DNA of 32,295 nucleotides from Planctomycetota bacterium (GTDB lineage: Bacteria > Planctomycetota > Phycisphaerae > UBA1845): positions 1-32,295 of the forward strand of contig JAKQDH010000210.1 of assembly GCA_029558835.1 (NCBI GenBank), written 5' to 3'. Shown piece after piece: positions 30,491-32,295 of the stretch. Position numbers and translations under genes: made by a program. The notes beneath the pieces were generated by a model. It was not told the DNA's origin and searched no databases. It worked only from the letters and a program-made list of their open reading frames with translations. The first letter of the stretch is position 1; each line of letters begins with the position of its first letter.

Positions 30491-30959
30491 GCCCGCGCCC
30501 GCGAGGCTAGGCCGACACGCCGGCTGCCGCGCCCGCTACAGACCCAGTTCGGCCGGCCGCGGGGACACACGCCGCACGCGGCGCCCTCCCGCGAGCAGGC
30601 ACTCCGCTGGGAGGCGCGACACTTCGCCCCCGGTGAACCGGGATGGCAACACTGGACGACACGAAGACGTCTTTCACGGATGTCGCAAGCGATCTGATGC
30701 TGATTGCGAACGCTCGCCAATCCCGTTTCTACCTTACCCTTTCCTTCGCGGCCGACCTTCTGGCCGCGATTTTCACCCCCGAGGTAGCGAGAGCTCTATG
30801 CCTCCGTAGCGGTACAGGCTATACCCTCTGCGCCGTTACCGCTTTCGCGCCGGCTCAACCCGCGACGTCCGGCTCCTCCCCAAGGTTCTCGGCTCCGACC
30901 GTGCATAACGAGCGTTTCATAATTAGCGTCGCGTCACGCGATGAACCTCGGCACTCTAC
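30491..30959. other. Gene-poor gap before the kinase
   Basis: A frame from ATG 30643 runs to 31047 (134 aa) but overlaps the kinase gene antisense and becomes Ser/Pro/Arg rich. Its first 50 residues (V-A-S-D-L-M-L-I-A-N-A-R-Q-S-R-F-Y-L-T-L-S-F-A-A-D) look more protein-like. I do not accept it as a gene without homologues. Confidence 0.3.
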
Positions 30960-31790
30960 TTATTTCAATTGCCAACCGGGCAGTTCAACCTTGCGACCGC
31001 CGATCTCCCGTTCGAGGTCGCTCGCGAGATCAGCTGCGGACAAGTAGCGACCCGATGGCGTCCGCATTGTCGCCCTTGAGATAATGCTAACGAGCGATCT
31101 CGGCACGTCGCGTCTGCGACGCCGAACATCAGGAAAGGCCGCCTCCAGTCCGCAGGGCCTCCCTGCGACGGAGGGATCCTCCCCTGTAAGAAGAAAGTAG
31201 AGCGTTGCTCCTAATCCCCAGATATCAGTCGCAGGGGACGGCCGATTCCCGAGCCATTGCTCGGGGGCCATGTACATCGGTGTGCCGAGAATCTTGCCTG
31301 TTTGTGTCAAACGAGCATCTCCAGACAAGGCGCAGGACGTGAACGGGGTCAAGTCGTCACGGACTCCCGCGAGGCCGAAGTCAGACACCTTTACGCTCCC
31401 ATGTCGCGAAATGAGTATATTGTCGGGTTTGACGTCTCGATGGATAATCCCCGTGCGATGCGCTTCTGCCAGACCACGTGCGGCCTCGCGACCTACGAAG
31501 GCCACCTCGATTGCTGTGAGCGATCCGACCCGCCTTACAAACCGCCGTGCGTTCTCGCCAGGGACATACTCCATGATTATATAGTACACCCCGCGCATCT
31601 CGCCGACGTCTAACACCCGCACGACGTTCTGCGCATCTATTCGTGCTGCAGCTTTCGCTTCGCGCTGAAAGCGTGCAATGTGTCTAGAGTCAGTTTCCGG
31701 ACCCACGCGCAGGACCTTAACTGCCACATCGATATCGAGGTTGAGGTGTCGTGCACGGTACACCACGCCCATGCCACCTTCACCGATCAT
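30960..31790 (-). CDS. Ser/Thr protein kinase (Hanks type), N-terminus lost at a junction
   Basis: A 276-aa catalytic domain: glycine loop G3-E-G-G-M-G8, lysine K25 (A-V-K), E44, catalytic H117-R-D-V-K-P-D-N, D137-F-G, A175-P-E and D189-x-W. All key residues are present, so an intact protein could be active. The first ATG lies inside the glycine loop region, but the same frame continues upstream as V-V-G-P-C-E-I-V-E-M-I-G-E-G-G-M-G, the normal beginning of such a domain. That upstream part overlaps the recombinase gene in another frame, so the true start is missing. No membrane segment or sensor domain follows. Planctomycetes carry many such kinases; substrate unknown. Confidence 0.75.
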   Translation of the reverse strand: MIGEGGMGVVYRARHLNLDIDVAVKVLRVGPETDSRHIARFQREAKAAARIDAQNVVRVLDVGEMRGVYYIIMEYVPGENARRFVRRVGSLTAIEVAFVGREAARGLAEAHRTGIIHRDVKPDNILISRHGSVKVSDFGLAGVRDDLTPFTSCALSGDARLTQTGKILGTPMYMAPEQWLGNRPSPATDIWGLGATLYFLLTGEDPSVAGRPCGLEAAFPDVRRRRRDVPRSLVSIISRATMRTPSGRYLSAADLASDLEREIGGRKVELPGWQLK

Positions 31791-31795
31791 TTCGA

Positions 31796-32295
31796 CTATT
31801 TCGCACGGCCCGACGACTTGTCGGCCTTCGCGTCGATGTCCGGGTCCACCAGGAGCCTGGTCATCGAGCCGATCTTCTTGTCGAGTTCCCCGATGTTCGC
31901 GCGAACGCGGGCCAGCTCGCCGCGGTTAGTCCGCGTGAGCTTGCGGGCCTCCTCAATCGCGTCTTCGATAAGAGAGTCTGCATCGGCGAAGACTTCCTGG
32001 TAGGTCCGCTTGATCCGTTCGAGCAGCACGTCTTCGCGGATGCTGCCGGTGTTGCGGCAGGCGTCCGCCCCGTTCCGCTGGCGGCAGCCGCACTCGTAGT
32101 AGTGGTACTCGCCCTTGCGGTTGCGGCTGGTGCGGCGATAGCACACGCTGCCGCAGACTTCGCAGAAGATCAACCCGGTGAAGGGGCGGTAGGCCGGCGC
32201 GAGAAGCTGCCCGTTGTCGCGTCGCGGCCGGGCGTGGAGGGCGAGCCGGTTCTGTGCCTCGGCGAAGGTCTCGTCGTCGATGATCCGCAGGCGTT
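31796..32295 (-). CDS. Large serine recombinase, C-terminal part, truncated
   Basis: The frame runs in from the right edge (upstream of the TTG at 32173 it reads R-L-R-I-I-D-D-E-T-F-A-E-A-Q-N-R-L-A ... Y-R-P-F-T-G-L-I-F-C-E-V-C). It contains the recombinase zinc ribbon (C-E-V-C-G-S-V-C-Y ... Y-Y-E-C-G-C-R ... A-C-R-N) and the coiled-coil segment (R-I-K-R-T-Y-Q-E-V-F ... L-A-R-V-R-A-N-I-G-E-L-D-K-K-I). The catalytic serine domain lies outside the window. The end, L-L-V-D-P-D-I-D-A-K-A-D-K-S-S-G-R-A-K, stops early for this family, where more coiled coil is normal. It joins the kinase remnant here. These enzymes integrate or excise phages and mobile elements. Confidence 0.75.
   Translation of the reverse strand, partial: RLRIIDDETFAEAQNRLALHARPRRDNGQLLAPAYRPFTGLIFCEVCGSVCYRRTSRNRKGEYHYYECGCRQRNGADACRNTGSIREDVLLERIKRTYQEVFADADSLIEDAIEEARKLTRTNRGELARVRANIGELDKKIGSMTRLLVDPDIDAKADKSSGRAK

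Overview
The window is GC-rich, apparently bacterial DNA, most likely from a planctomycete (Planctomycetota, Phycisphaerae-like) or a large extrachromosomal or integrative element of one. Three long exported proteins (starting at 8870, 18112 on the minus strand, and 25069) end in paired calcium-loop, dockerin-like segments of the type rich in D-x-D-x-D followed by 'DLADFAxFQxxFTG', which I know best from planctomycete surface proteins. A planctomycete-style Ser/Thr kinase and a serine recombinase lie at the right edge. No rRNA, tRNA or CRISPR array was seen.

Layout: (1) 1-2.8 kb, small plasmid- or phage-like ORFs of unknown function, several with zinc ribbons, nearly all preceded by an inverted repeat that ends about 28 nt before the start codon; (2) 2.8-3.9 kb, about 1.1 kb with no convincing gene; (3) 4.1-8.6 kb, a divergent promoter, an unknown gene coupled to a HerA/FtsK-type ATPase fused to a winged helix and a PD-(D/E)XK-like domain, then on the other strand a membrane/coiled-coil protein coupled to a small nuclease-like protein; (4) 8.6-11.9 kb, a surface protein; (5) 12.0-15.8 kb, an Orc1/Cdc6-family initiator, a 490-bp intergenic region that looks like a replication origin, and four small zinc-ribbon or winged-helix genes; (6) 15.8-18.1 kb, a second surface protein on the minus strand; (7) 19-21.6 kb, a sigma-factor-like fragment, a radical SAM (SPL-like) gene and an acidic unknown protein; (8) 22-24.8 kb, more small genes with upstream hairpins, including a GHKL/HSP90-like ATPase; (9) 25-29.6 kb, a 1512-aa FG-GAP/thrombospondin-3-repeat protein; (10) 29.6-32.3 kb, gene remnants (CARDB, sliding-clamp C-terminus), a small zinc protein, a kinase and a partial serine recombinase.

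The unusual signal is in the 4-21.7 kb part. Genes here (Orc1/Cdc6, HerA-like ATPase) belong to families best known from archaea, and seven start regions carry an AT-rich box resembling an archaeal TATA element (TTTATATA, TTTAAGTA, TTTATAAA and similar). In the clearest case the box lies 23 nt before an ATG with no Shine-Dalgarno sequence, the geometry of an archaeal leaderless promoter. By contrast the interleaved surface-protein genes have Shine-Dalgarno sites and bacterial-looking -10 boxes. Three copies of a 15-bp motif (consensus GCGGAGTTNAYGCGT) occur around orc1/cdc6: one over its start codon and two inverted around an AT-rich stretch just downstream. My reading is a replicon with archaeal-type initiation (and perhaps archaeal-type promoters) carried in a planctomycete setting. 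This is inference; an archaeal host or assembly chimerism must be excluded, although the interleaving argues against a single chimeric join.
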